In this document: piece by piece, positions 21,563-30,074 of the stretch
Numbering within the stretch: the stretch's first letter is position 1
How the letters are laid out: each line of letters starts with the position of its first letter
Assembly (NCBI GenBank): GCA_033856535.1
Contig: JAWVEV010000043.1
Location: 1-34,726, forward strand
Direction of reading: 5' to 3'
Length of the DNA stretch: 34,726 nucleotides
Source of the DNA: JAWVEV01 sp033856535
GTDB lineage: Bacteria > Actinomycetota > Thermoleophilia > Miltoncostaeales > Miltoncostaeaceae
The notes under the pieces: model-generated
What the model was told of the DNA's origin: nothing
Databases searched by the model: none
What the model saw: the letters and a program-made list of their open reading frames with translations, nothing else
Position numbers and translations under genes: made by a program

Positions 21563-23656
21563 ATGGCCACCGTCGAGTCCCGTACGACCGGCGTCGACCT
21601 CAGCGACCCGGCGCTCTACGTCAACCGGGAGCTCTCCTGGCTCGACTTCAACGCGCGCGTGCTCGCCCTCGCGGCCGACGCGAGCGTGCCGCTGCTGGAG
21701 CGGTGCAAGTTCCTCGCCATCTTCTCCAGCAACCTGGACGAGTTCTTCATGGTGCGGGTGGCCGCGGTGCAGGAGGCCCTGGAGTCGGGCCGGCTGCCCT
21801 CGACGCCGGACCAGATGACGCGGGCCGAGGTGCTTGAGCGGGTCGCGGCGCGGGTCCGGGAGCTCACCGGCGGGCAGTTCCGCATCTGGAACGACGAGGT
21901 GCGCCCGGCGCTGGCCGAGGCCAACCTGCCGATCCTGACCTTCGACGAGCTCGATGAGCGCGCCCGGCGCGACGTCGACGAGCGCTTCGACCGCGAGGTC
22001 TACCCGGTCCTGACGCCGCTGGCGGTGGGGCCGGGCCTGCCGTTCCCCTACATCTCGGGCCTCTCGCTCAACCTGGGCCTGCGGGTGCGCGACCCGGTCG
22101 ACGGCGAGACCCGCTTCGCGCGCGTGAAGGTGCCGCCGCGGATGCCGCGCTTCCTCGAGGCCGACGGCGCCCTGGTGGCGATCGAGGACCTGATCAAGCG
22201 CCACCTGCAACGGCTCTTCCCGGGCATGGAGATCACCGCCTCGACGCTCTTCCGCGTCACCCGCGACGCGGACTTCTCGATCTCGGACGAGGCCGACGAC
22301 CTGCTGGGCGCGGTCGAGGCGCAGCTGCGCCGGCGCCGCTTCGGCCACGTGGTGCGCATCGAGGTCGAGGCCGACGCGCCGCCGGACCTGGTGGAGGAGC
22401 TCACGACCTCGCTCGGCGTCAGTCAGCGCGACGTCTTCCGCGTCAGCTCGCCGATCGACTTCACCTCGCTCTGGCAGCTGGCGACGCTGGACCGGCCGGC
22501 GCTGCGCGACCCCTCCTTCGAGCCGAGCACCCAGCCGCGCCTGCGCGCCGAGGGCCGCGACCCGGTCGACCTCTTCGCCGCCATCCGCGCCGGCGACGTG
22601 CTGGTGCACCACCCCTACGAGGACTTCCGCACCAGCGTCGAGCGCTTCGTCGAGCAGGCGGTCGAGGACCCCAACGTCCTCGCGATCAAGCAGACCATGT
22701 ACCGCACCTCGGGCGACTCGCCGATCGTGCCGGCGCTCATGCGCGCGGCCGACCAGGGCAAGCAGACCGTGTGCCTGGTGGAGGTGCAGGCCCGCTTCGA
22801 CGAGGAGCGCAACATCCAGTGGGCCCGCGCGCTGGAGCGCGCCGGCGTGCACGTGGTCTACGGGCAGTCCGGCCTGAAGACGCACGCCAAGCTCGCGCTG
22901 GTGGTGCGCCGCGAGGGCGACACGCTGCGCCGCTACGTCCACGTGGGGACGGGCAACTACAACCCCTCGACGGCCCGCCTCTACACCGACCTCGGCCTGT
23001 TCACGGCCAACGAGGAGCTGGCGGCCGACGTGGCCGACCTCTTCAACAACCTCACCGGGTTCGCGCGGGCGCCCACCTACCGGAAGATCCTGGTGGCGCC
23101 GCGGCACCTGCGGAACGGGCTGCTCGCGGAGATCGAGCGGGTCACCGCCGCCCACCTGGCCGGCGACCCCGGCCGGGTGTTCATGAAGATCAACGCGATC
23201 GTCGACGGCCCGGTCATCGAGGCGCTCTACCGGGCCTCACAGGCCGGCGTGCGGATCGACCTGATCGTGCGCGGCATCTGCGGGTTGCGCGCGGGCGTCC
23301 CGGGCGTGTCCGAGAACATCCGGGTCCACTCGATCGTGGGCCGCTTCCTCGAGCACGCGCGGATCTTCGCCTTCACCAGCGGGGCCGAGACGCGCTACCT
23401 CATCGGCTCGGCGGACATGATGGCCCGCAACCTCGACCACCGGGTCGAGGTGGTCACGCCGATCGAGGACCCGATCGCCTGCCGGGAGATCCAGCACGTG
23501 ATCGACCTGCAGCTGGGCGATACGTCGCTGGCCTGGCGCCTGGAGGCCGACGGCTCCTGGTCGCGGCTGGCCGACGACCCGGCGGCCGGCCCGCCGCTGA
23601 ACAGCCAGGAGGCCCTGGTCGAGCACGCCCGGCGCGAGGCGCGGGCCGGCGGATGA
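21563..23656 (+). CDS. ppk1: Polyphosphate kinase 1
   Basis: A 697-residue enzyme that reversibly builds polyphosphate from ATP. The N-terminal domain begins YVNRELSWLDFNARVL. The phospholipase-D-like catalytic domains contain the autophosphorylated histidine H441 in GQSGLKTHAKLALVVRREG, HVGTGNYNPSTARLYTDLGL, and the second His region GRFLEHARIFAF near 590. NQLRR-like and PRMPRF segments and the RGICGLRAGVPG loop are also typical. Length matches the family. The ATG follows TAGGAGAAG with 5-6 nt spacing. The small membrane protein gene precedes it by 10 bp, and a small gene with its own candidate promoter follows. Confidence 0.97.
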   Translation: MATVESRTTGVDLSDPALYVNRELSWLDFNARVLALAADASVPLLERCKFLAIFSSNLDEFFMVRVAAVQEALESGRLPSTPDQMTRAEVLERVAARVRELTGGQFRIWNDEVRPALAEANLPILTFDELDERARRDVDERFDREVYPVLTPLAVGPGLPFPYISGLSLNLGLRVRDPVDGETRFARVKVPPRMPRFLEADGALVAIEDLIKRHLQRLFPGMEITASTLFRVTRDADFSISDEADDLLGAVEAQLRRRRFGHVVRIEVEADAPPDLVEELTTSLGVSQRDVFRVSSPIDFTSLWQLATLDRPALRDPSFEPSTQPRLRAEGRDPVDLFAAIRAGDVLVHHPYEDFRTSVERFVEQAVEDPNVLAIKQTMYRTSGDSPIVPALMRAADQGKQTVCLVEVQARFDEERNIQWARALERAGVHVVYGQSGLKTHAKLALVVRREGDTLRRYVHVGTGNYNPSTARLYTDLGLFTANEELAADVADLFNNLTGFARAPTYRKILVAPRHLRNGLLAEIERVTAAHLAGDPGRVFMKINAIVDGPVIEALYRASQAGVRIDLIVRGICGLRAGVPGVSENIRVHSIVGRFLEHARIFAFTSGAETRYLIGSADMMARNLDHRVEVVTPIEDPIACREIQHVIDLQLGDTSLAWRLEADGSWSRLADDPAAGPPLNSQEALVEHARREARAGG

Positions 23657-23693
23657 GGGACGGATGCCGGGCGGAGACCCCGCCCCGCTGCGG

Positions 23694-23699
23694 TATCGT
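23694..23699 (+). promoter_or_regulatory. Candidate leaderless -10 (TATCGT)
   Basis: TATCGT fits TAnnnT and ends 6 nt before the GTG of the small gene that follows ppk1; there is no ribosome binding site. Confidence 0.45.
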
Positions 23700-23705
23700 G
23701 GCCGT

Positions 23706-23969
23706 GTGACCACCTCAGCGAGCACCGAGCCGCCCACCTGGACCCCGCCGCCCAAGGCGACGTTCAACTCTCCCGCGGCCGACCTCAACCAGCTGCGCAA
23801 CGAGGCCAAGCGGATCGCCGAGTCCGCGCCCGGCCAGCCGGTGCACAAGGCCGTCCTGGCCCGCGCCCGCGCCCTCGCGGAGGCGATCCAGCACGACCTG
23901 GGGCTCCCCGAGAACACCGAGGGCCTCGCCTACGCCGACCTGGCGGTCCTGCTCTCCCAGAGCAAGTAG
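23706..23969 (+). CDS. Hypothetical small helical protein
   Basis: An 87-residue protein that I do not recognise. After a Thr/Pro-rich start (about 1-25), the rest is amphipathic helix-rich: LNQLRNEAKRIAESA, VHKAVLARARALAEAIQHDL, and ends AYADLAVLLSQSK. There is no signal peptide or membrane helix. The GTG start is supported by the TATCGT hexamer 6 nt upstream. Codon use is typical of the window. It is convergent with the dehydrogenase gene, and a short GC hairpin lies in the 14-bp gap. Confidence 0.65.
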   Translation: MTTSASTEPPTWTPPPKATFNSPAADLNQLRNEAKRIAESAPGQPVHKAVLARARALAEAIQHDLGLPENTEGLAYADLAVLLSQSK

Positions 23970-23981
23970 GCCCCGCGGGCC
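23969..23981. terminator. Short hairpin between convergent genes
   Basis: GGCCC, CGC, GGGCC in the 14-bp gap between convergent stop codons. It is a small stem, plausible as part of a bidirectional terminator only. Confidence 0.3.
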
Positions 23982-23983
23982 CG

Positions 23984-24826
23984 CTAGTCCGGGTCCGGCA
24001 GCTCCATCAGCTGGCGCGCCACCGCGCCGTAGTCCGCCTCGGCGGGCAGGTCCTCGTAGAGGGCCGCCGCCGCGTCGCCCACCGGCAGCGGGCCGCCGGC
24101 CAGGTCGCGGGCGTGCCCCAGGTCCTTGCGCAGGTCCTTCGACTTGAAGCCGGGCCGGTGGTCGCCGGCGAGCACGCGCGGGAACAGGTTCTCGAGCTGC
24201 CAGGACGCGCCCGAGGAGCGCAGGATCACGTCGCGCGCGACCGCCGGGTCGAGGCCTGCCCGCTGGGCCATGCCGAGCGCCTCGGCGGTGCCGGCGGCGA
24301 TGACGGCGACCAGCAGGTTGTTGGCCAGCTTGGCCACGAGGCCGGCGCCCACCGGCCCGCAGTGAACCCGCTTGGCCGGATCGCCCATCGCCTCGAGCGC
24401 CGGCAGCGCGCGCTCCAGCGCGTCCGCGTCGCCGCCGCACATGATCGCCAGGGTCCCCGCCTCGGCGCCGATCGGCCCGCCGCTCACCGGGCAGTCCAGG
24501 TAGGCGACGCCGCGCTCGGCGCAGGCGGCCGCCAGCTCGCGGGCCACCGCCGGCGCGATCGTGCTCAGCTCGACCAGGACCGGCGGCGGGGAGGGGGCGG
24601 CCAGCAGGCCGGCGACCACCTGGCGCACGTCCGGCGAGTCGGTGACGCAGGAGCAGGCCAGGTCGGCGCCGTCGACGGCCTCCGCCACGCTCGGGGCGAG
24701 CTCCGCCGGCAGGCCCTCGGCCCGCGCCCGCGTGCGCGCGTACAGGCGCACCTCGTGTCCGGCCGCCGCCAGGTTGCGCACCATCCCGGCTCCCATGAGG
24801 CCGGCGCCCACGAATCCGATTCTCAT
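23984..24826 (-). CDS. NAD(P)-dependent 3-hydroxyisobutyrate dehydrogenase family oxidoreductase
   Basis: A 280-residue beta-hydroxyacid dehydrogenase. The N-terminal Rossmann motif is GFVGAGLMGAGM (4-15). The substrate-binding block is DCPVSGGPIGAEAG (111-124). The catalytic lysine is K166 in GLVAKLANN with the conserved Asn pair after it. The C-terminal helical domain carries the family KDL motif in KSKDLRKDLGHARDL. The family includes 3-hydroxyisobutyrate, tartronate semialdehyde and glyoxylate/succinic semialdehyde reductases; the substrate is not decidable here. The ATG at 24826 opens directly with the Rossmann strand. Confidence 0.92.
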   Translation of the reverse strand: MRIGFVGAGLMGAGMVRNLAAAGHEVRLYARTRARAEGLPAELAPSVAEAVDGADLACSCVTDSPDVRQVVAGLLAAPSPPPVLVELSTIAPAVARELAAACAERGVAYLDCPVSGGPIGAEAGTLAIMCGGDADALERALPALEAMGDPAKRVHCGPVGAGLVAKLANNLLVAVIAAGTAEALGMAQRAGLDPAVARDVILRSSGASWQLENLFPRVLAGDHRPGFKSKDLRKDLGHARDLAGGPLPVGDAAAALYEDLPAEADYGAVARQLMELPDPD

Positions 24827-25122
24827 GCCGGTATCTCTACCAGTGGGCGAGTGGCCGGGCCGGGCCGAGAAAGAAGGAGAGGACCGCCCCGACCGCTCGA
24901 CCGATGAGGGAGCGGTGCACGTGGGGGTCGGAGACGCTGTGCCCGGGCGTCCCCGGCCGCCGATGCCGCGTGGGCGGCGGGGCGATCCTCTGCGAGAAAG
25001 AATGCCCTCAGGGGACCCCTGGCCGCGCCCCCCGTGCGGTTGGTCGTCGCTCCCCCCAAGGGGGGTGCCGAACGGGGAGATCGGCGTCCGCCGACCGGCG
25101 GAGGCCCTAGATTTGCGCCCTC
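24827..25122. other. Divergent intergenic region with two palindromes
   Basis: This 296-bp gap lies between the divergent dehydrogenase and yihY genes. It holds CAGGGG-A-CCCCTG (25009-25021) and CCCCCC-AA-GGGGGG (25052-25065), both close to the yihY promoter. A 10-mer CCCTCAGGGG next to the first palindrome also occurs upstream of sigA (47-56). No reading frame looks real here. Confidence 0.4.
25108..25113 (+). promoter_or_regulatory. Candidate leaderless -10 (TAGATT) of yihY
   Basis: TAGATT fits TAnnnT and ends 9 nt before the GTG start; no ribosome binding site is present. Confidence 0.45.
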
Positions 25123-26100
25123 GTGTCCCTCGTCGCCCCCCGCGCCTGGTTGCGGCGTGCCCCCCCGCCGGTCCGCCGGGCCGTGACCTGGCTCCTCACG
25201 GCCGTGCGCGGAATGGTCGTGCGCTCCATGCGCGACGACATCCCTCAGGTCGCGAGCCAGTTCGCCTACAACGGCTTCCTCGCCACCGTCCCGACGGCCT
25301 TCGTGCTGGTCGCGCTGGCGCGGCTGCTCATCGAGCCCCACGAGCTGAACGACTTCCTGATCCAGAACGAGGACAAGATCCCCGTCGAGATCCGGGACAT
25401 CCTCACCCGGGCGCTGGCGTCGGCCAACGACAACACCAACCAGACCGCCTTCTTCCTCGCGATCGGCCTCGTGGGCGCGCTCTACATCCTCGGCAACGTG
25501 ATGGGCTCGCTCATCGGCGGGCTCGACCGGGTCCGCGACGTGGAGCACCGCCCCTTCCTGCGCAACAAGCTGCTCTCGATCGCCTTCGCCGCCATGACCA
25601 GCGTCCTGGTGCTCGTCGTCGTGCTGGGCCTGATCGGCGGGCCGCGGCTCGTGGGCGCGGTCGCCGACCGGCTCACCGACGGCCCGACGCCGGACATCTC
25701 CACCGGGACGATCGTGGGCATCGGCTCGGCCGGCCTGCTGATCTTCACGCTGCTGCTGTACCGCTACGGGCCCAACGCGCCGCGGCGCGGCATCCTGCTC
25801 GACCTGCCCGGGACGCTCTTCGCGGTGGGCCTCTGGCTCGCCCTCGCGCGGCTCTTCGCCATCTACCTCGACCACTTCGAGTCGTATGACCGGGTTTACG
25901 GGAGCCTGGGGACGATCGTGGTCTACCTGCTGTTCCTGTTCCTGACCGGGATGTCGCTGCTGCTCGGGGCCGAGCTCAACGAGCAGCTCATCGAGATGCG
26001 CCGCTGGCGCCGGCGAGGGTGGCTCAAGCTGTGGCGGCGCAAGGGCCGGGAGGCCGATGAGCGCTCCGAGGCCGCGAACGGCGGGAGCCGGAAGCCCTAG
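25123..26100 (+). CDS. YihY/BrkB (RNase BN-like) family inner-membrane protein
   Basis: A 325-residue polytopic membrane protein. Six membrane helices can be placed at about 51-71, 108-130, 150-173, 195-214, 228-249 and 261-284. The family signatures are present: DDIPQVASQFAYNGFLATVP at 38-57, YRYGPN near 213, and YGSLGTIVVYLLFLFLTG followed by LLGAELNEQ near 259-288. A basic C-terminal tail (WRRRGWLKLWRRKGRE) faces the cytoplasm. The family was once called RNase BN, which is not its real activity; a transport or envelope role is supposed. The start is GTG with TAGATT upstream. It is convergent with the glycosylase gene, 4 bp between stops. Confidence 0.93.
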   Translation: MSLVAPRAWLRRAPPPVRRAVTWLLTAVRGMVVRSMRDDIPQVASQFAYNGFLATVPTAFVLVALARLLIEPHELNDFLIQNEDKIPVEIRDILTRALASANDNTNQTAFFLAIGLVGALYILGNVMGSLIGGLDRVRDVEHRPFLRNKLLSIAFAAMTSVLVLVVVLGLIGGPRLVGAVADRLTDGPTPDISTGTIVGIGSAGLLIFTLLLYRYGPNAPRRGILLDLPGTLFAVGLWLALARLFAIYLDHFESYDRVYGSLGTIVVYLLFLFLTGMSLLLGAELNEQLIEMRRWRRRGWLKLWRRKGREADERSEAANGGSRKP

Positions 26101-26104
26101 TCGG

Positions 26105-26926
26105 CTACGTCTGGCAGGTGGCGCACCAGTAGGTGGTGCGGTTGTCGTCGCCCTGGCCGCGCGAGCGGATCGGCGTGCCGCAGCGCCGGCAGGGGAGGCC
26201 GCGCCGGCGGTAGACCCAGGTGGTGCGCCCGCCGCCGGAACGCACCGGGCGGGCGCCGGGGGGCGGCGACCAGGTGCGGATGGCCCCGCCCTCGGCCACG
26301 CCGGCCGCCAGCAGCCGCGCCGCGGTCGCGCCGAGCGCGGCGGCCTCCCCGGGGCTCAGCGATCCCACCGCGCGCCAGGGATCGACACCGGCCAGGAAGC
26401 AGGTCTCGCTCTTGTAGACGTTGCCGATCCCGCCCACGATCCGCTGATCCATCAGGGCGTCGCCCACCTGGCGGGTGGGGTCGGTCCGGGCGAGCGCCGC
26501 GGCCGTCGCGGCGGCCGGGTCGATCGCGGCGTCGAGCAGGTCCGGCCCGACCCGGCGGACCGCGGCCGGCAGCGGCTCGCCGGGCTCGAGCAGCCGCACG
26601 TGCGGGCAGCGGTAGAGCGCGGCCACGTGCGCGTCGGTGTGGAGGGCGAGGAACAGGCCGGCGCGCGACACCGGCTCGCCGGCGCGGCGAAGGCGCCAGA
26701 CCCCGCTCATCATCAGGTGCGAGTGCAGCACCCGGCCGCTGTCGAAACGCAGCAGGTGGTGCTTGCCGACGGCCTCGGCGCCGCTCACCCGGTCGCCCTC
26801 GAGCCGCTCCGGGATGCGCTGCGCCGCCACGCGGGGCTCCGGCGCCTCGACCAGCGTCAGGACCTTGCCCCCGAGGGCCCCGCCGAGCCGGATCGCATTG
26901 CGGTGGCTGACGTGGCCCTCGGGCAT
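26105..26926 (-). CDS. Fpg/Nei family DNA glycosylase, Nei2-like (endonuclease VIII)
   Basis: A 273-residue base-excision-repair enzyme that removes oxidised pyrimidines and cuts the abasic site. The start MPEGH supplies the catalytic Pro2 and Glu3 after removal of Met. The H2TH DNA-binding helices carry DQRIVGGIGNVYKSETCFLAGVDP. The zinc finger is C246-x2-C249 ... C268-x2-C271, right at the C terminus, with the family arginine in NRTTYWC. MPEGH rather than MPEGPE, and the overall layout, point to the actinobacterial Nei2 group. The ATG has no ribosome binding site; TAGCCT lies 7 nt upstream and includes the stop codon of the preceding gene. The preceding gene on this strand encodes the YCF48-like propeller. 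Confidence 0.93.
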   Translation of the reverse strand: MPEGHVSHRNAIRLGGALGGKVLTLVEAPEPRVAAQRIPERLEGDRVSGAEAVGKHHLLRFDSGRVLHSHLMMSGVWRLRRAGEPVSRAGLFLALHTDAHVAALYRCPHVRLLEPGEPLPAAVRRVGPDLLDAAIDPAAATAAALARTDPTRQVGDALMDQRIVGGIGNVYKSETCFLAGVDPWRAVGSLSPGEAAALGATAARLLAAGVAEGGAIRTWSPPPGARPVRSGGGRTTWVYRRRGLPCRRCGTPIRSRGQGDDNRTTYWCATCQT

Positions 26927-26933
26927 GAGGTCG

Positions 26934-26939
26934 AGGCTA
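26934..26939 (-). promoter_or_regulatory. Candidate leaderless -10 (TAGCCT) overlapping a stop codon
   Basis: On the minus strand TAGCCT ends 7 nt before the glycosylase ATG. Its first three bases are the TAG stop of the upstream propeller gene. Confidence 0.45.
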
Positions 26940-29132
26940 CCCCCGCGTCACCGTCAGGGCCGGGGTGCCGTCGCCGTCGCGGACGCCGTCGCCGGCCCAC
27001 TGGGCGACGAAGGTCGTCTCGCGCTTGAGGCGGTACCGGGCGGTGAAGGTCCCGCTGGAGGAGACCGTCAGCGTTCGGGTCGGCAGCTTGGTGGCGTAGA
27101 GGGTCACCTGCTCGCCGCCGAGCGCCCCGGGCAGCCGGCCGGTGATGGTGACGTCGCCGCGGCCCTTCGCGACCCGCGGCGTCGGCTTGATCGAGAGGAC
27201 CGAGGCCGTCCCGACCGAGCCGCCGGTCGTGGTGGTCAGAACCCGCGTCCCGCCGAACGCCAGCGCCCAGGCGCGCCCGGGCACCGCGTCGATCGACTGC
27301 AGCCCGACCGTCTGGAGCAGCTGCGGCGTCCAGGTCTTCCCGGCGTCGACGGTGTGGTAGACGAGGCCCGGCCCGGTCGGCGCGGGAGCCGGCGCGATGA
27401 AGGCCTCACCGGCCCTGCCGGCCGCCACCTGACGGATGGTCTTCAGCGGGACGCCGACGCCCGGGGTGACGTTGCTCCAGGTCTTCCCGGCGTTGGTCGT
27501 GCGGTAGAGCCGGCCGCCGGTGGTGACGACCCAGCAGGTCGCCGGCCCGGCGCAGTCGCCGGCGGCGAGCTGCGCGACCCGGCCGTTGGTGCGCGGCAGC
27601 GAGACCACGTCCCAGCGGACCCCGCCGCCCAGGGAGCGCAGGATCCCTCGCGCGCCGATCACGAACGCCCGCGAGCCGGCGCTGACCGTGCGGATCACGC
27701 CGTTGCGGATGGCCTTCGACGTGCGCAGCGCCGGGCTCTGGATCGGCGTGAAGGTGTCGCCGCCGTCCGACGAGTAGGCGATGCCGCCCCGCGTCACCAT
27801 GATCACCCGGTTGCCGTTCAGCGGGATGATGTCCCGCACGAGGCCCGTGATCGGGCCGGGGTCGAGCACCTGCCAGCTCACCCCGCCGTCGGACGTGCGC
27901 CACAGGGTGTTGCCGGTGTCCTGCGCGTAGCCGTGGTCCGCGTCGATGAACGCGGCCACGTGGATCGGCAGCGGGGTGGGGATGCCGAAGGTGCGGAAGG
28001 TGTCGCCGCCGTCGGCCGTGACCGCGATCGCGTTCCCGCCGACGCCGTAGCCGAAGCCGCCGGCGCGGGCCACGATCGTCGCGAGGGGGCCGCCGAGGCT
28101 GCCGCCGACGCCGCGCCAGGTCTGCCCGCCGTCGTCGGAGATCACCGTCGCGCCGCCGGCGCCGGCCGCGATGGCCCGCGTGGGGGACGCGAAGGCCACC
28201 GCGCGGATCGGCGAGCCGCTCGGCGTGACCTGGGTGTAGGTCGCGCCCCCGTCGGGCGTGCGGACGACGCTGTTGCCGATCGCGGTCGTGAAGAGGCACA
28301 GGTTCTCGTCGGCGCAGCTGACGCCGTTGAGCGGGAGCGCTCCGGCCGGACCGGGGATGGCGGCCCAGGTGGCGCCGGCGTCGGTGCTCTTCATGACCGT
28401 GCCGGCGTCGCCCACCGCATAGGCGACGTTCGCCGAGGCGAAGGTGAGCGCGCGAAGGCCCTGCGGGAACACCCGCGGGATGTCGCGCGGCGTCTCGGCG
28501 ATGCGGGTCCACGAGTTGGCCGTGTCGGTGGTGCGGTAGATCGCGTCGGCGGCGGTCGCGAAGGCCGTGGTGGGCGACACCGCGACCATGTCGGTGACCG
28601 GAGCCGGCACCGGGGTGCGCCGCGACAGGTGCTTCCCGCCGTCGGTCGTCGAGAGGATGGAGCCGGTCGGGACGCCATCGAAGGCGATCAGGCCGTTCAG
28701 CGGGTCGGCGAAGGCCACCGCGCGCACCGAGGTGCCACAGCCGGTGTCGCCGCCGCCCTGGTCGATCCGGGTCAGGCTGGCGCCGGCGTCCTCGGAGCGG
28801 CGCACCGCGCAGCCGCCGGCCGTCACGAGACCCGCCGGGCCCACGGCCTGGACGCGCGTCAGGCCCTGGCTGGTGCCCGAGGGCAGCCCGGCCCAGCTCT
28901 GGCCGCCGTCGCTCGTGCGCAGCAGCGTCCCGAAGCCGCCGACCGCGTAGCCGGTGCTCCCGGCGAACGCGAGGTCGGCGATGTCCTCGCCCTGCGGGCT
29001 TGGACTGGACCAGGCCCAGCCGGAATGGCCGGTGGAGACGACCGCGGCGGCGGTGGACGGGATGGCGGCGAGCGCGGCGGACGCGGCGAGCGCGGTGGCC
29101 ACGCGGCGCCCGCGAAGACGGCTGATTGCCAT
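26937..29132 (-). CDS. Large secreted YCF48/BNR-repeat beta-propeller protein
   Basis: A 731-residue exported protein. A Sec signal peptide (about 1-30, RRVATALAASAALAAIPSTA) is followed by roughly 600 residues of repeats with Asp-box motifs of the S/T-x-D-x-G-x-S/T-W/F type: TSDGGQSW, TTDGGKHL, STDAGATW, SDDGGQTW, TADGGDTF, TSDGGVSW, SSDGGDTF, TTNAGKTW and TVDAGKTW. These define BNR/YCF48-like propellers as in sialidases and the photosystem II factor Ycf48; no sialidase catalytic arginine triad is evident. The last 90 residues (ITGRLPGALGGEQVTLYATK, then FTARYRLKRETTFVAQWAGD) resemble an Ig-like surface domain. The ATG follows GAGGTGCTCTCC. The function is unknown, probably cell-surface binding. 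The glycosylase gene follows 10 bp downstream. Confidence 0.87.
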   Translation of the reverse strand: MAISRLRGRRVATALAASAALAAIPSTAAAVVSTGHSGWAWSSPSPQGEDIADLAFAGSTGYAVGGFGTLLRTSDGGQSWAGLPSGTSQGLTRVQAVGPAGLVTAGGCAVRRSEDAGASLTRIDQGGGDTGCGTSVRAVAFADPLNGLIAFDGVPTGSILSTTDGGKHLSRRTPVPAPVTDMVAVSPTTAFATAADAIYRTTDTANSWTRIAETPRDIPRVFPQGLRALTFASANVAYAVGDAGTVMKSTDAGATWAAIPGPAGALPLNGVSCADENLCLFTTAIGNSVVRTPDGGATYTQVTPSGSPIRAVAFASPTRAIAAGAGGATVISDDGGQTWRGVGGSLGGPLATIVARAGGFGYGVGGNAIAVTADGGDTFRTFGIPTPLPIHVAAFIDADHGYAQDTGNTLWRTSDGGVSWQVLDPGPITGLVRDIIPLNGNRVIMVTRGGIAYSSDGGDTFTPIQSPALRTSKAIRNGVIRTVSAGSRAFVIGARGILRSLGGGVRWDVVSLPRTNGRVAQLAAGDCAGPATCWVVTTGGRLYRTTNAGKTWSNVTPGVGVPLKTIRQVAAGRAGEAFIAPAPAPTGPGLVYHTVDAGKTWTPQLLQTVGLQSIDAVPGRAWALAFGGTRVLTTTTGGSVGTASVLSIKPTPRVAKGRGDVTITGRLPGALGGEQVTLYATKLPTRTLTVSSSGTFTARYRLKRETTFVAQWAGDGVRDGDGTPALTVTRG

Positions 29133-29300
29133 GGAGAGCACCTCGGGACGGCAGGCAAGGAGTGGAGCGGGCCCCGATGATCCTCCGCCGAACGTCGCTT
29201 GGCGAGGGAGTTTCCGACGGGTCTGACGGAAACCTTCCAGTTGCCTCACAGACTTCGCGGGTAGTGATGGGCTGATGTGCGACCCGCGCGAGCACGACCG

Positions 29301-30074
29301 ATGCCGGCGCTGATCGGAACCTCCGGCTGGCAGTACCGGCACTGGGCCGGGCGGCTCTACCCGCGGGGCCTGCCCCAGAAGCGCTGGCTGGAGCACTACG
29401 CCGAGCGCTTCGCGACCGTGGAGGTCAACGCCAGCTTCTACCGCCTGCCGGCGCGGGAGACCTTCGCGGCGTGGGCCGAGCGCACCCCCGCCGACCTGGT
29501 CTTCGCCGTGAAGGCGAGCCGCTACCTGACCCACATACGCCGGCTGCGCGAGCCCGAGGACCCGGTGCGGCGGCTGGTGGAGGCCGCGCGCGGCCTGGGC
29601 CCGAAGCTCGGTCCGATCCTCGTCCAGCTGCCGCCGGACATGCGGGTCGAGCTCGACCGCCTGGAGGCGACCCTCGCGGCGTTCCCCTCCGGGCTTCGCG
29701 TGGCCGTGGAGCCACGGCACGCCTCGTGGTTCACGCCGGAGACCCTGCGGCTGCTGGAGCGCCACGACGCCGCGCTCTGCCTGGCGGACCGGCCGGGCTG
29801 GCGGCCGGAGCCGATCCGGCCGGCGCGCTGGGGCTACCTGCGGCGGCACGAGGGCCGGTCGTCGCCGCGGCCCTGCTACGGGCGGGCGGCGCTCGACGGC
29901 TGGGCGCGACGGCTCGCCGGCCTGTTCGGGCCCGAGGACGACGTCTTCGTCTACCTCAACAACGACACCGAGGGCTGCGCGCCGCGCGACGCCCGATGGC
30001 TCGCCCTGCGGCTGGAGGCGGCGGGTCGGCCGGCGACGCGGGTGCCCGGGCCGCGCGAGACGCCGGTCGGCTAG
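29301..30074 (+). CDS. DUF72 (YecE-like) family protein
   Basis: A 257-residue TIM-barrel-like protein with the family hallmarks: IGTSGWQYRHWAGRLYP at the N terminus, YAERFATVEVNASFYRLP near 34, FAVKASRYLTHIRRL near 70, LGPKLGPILVQLPPD near 100, and VFVYLNNDTEGCAPRDA near the C terminus. Members are widespread; no biochemical role is established. ATG 29301 is chosen because the family begins with this strand; GTG 29277 is an alternative. The 168-bp gap upstream serves two divergent genes and shows no clear promoter. Its TAG overlaps the convergent stop at a shared CTAG (30071-30074). Confidence 0.9.
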   Translation: MPALIGTSGWQYRHWAGRLYPRGLPQKRWLEHYAERFATVEVNASFYRLPARETFAAWAERTPADLVFAVKASRYLTHIRRLREPEDPVRRLVEAARGLGPKLGPILVQLPPDMRVELDRLEATLAAFPSGLRVAVEPRHASWFTPETLRLLERHDAALCLADRPGWRPEPIRPARWGYLRRHEGRSSPRPCYGRAALDGWARRLAGLFGPEDDVFVYLNNDTEGCAPRDARWLALRLEAAGRPATRVPGPRETPVG

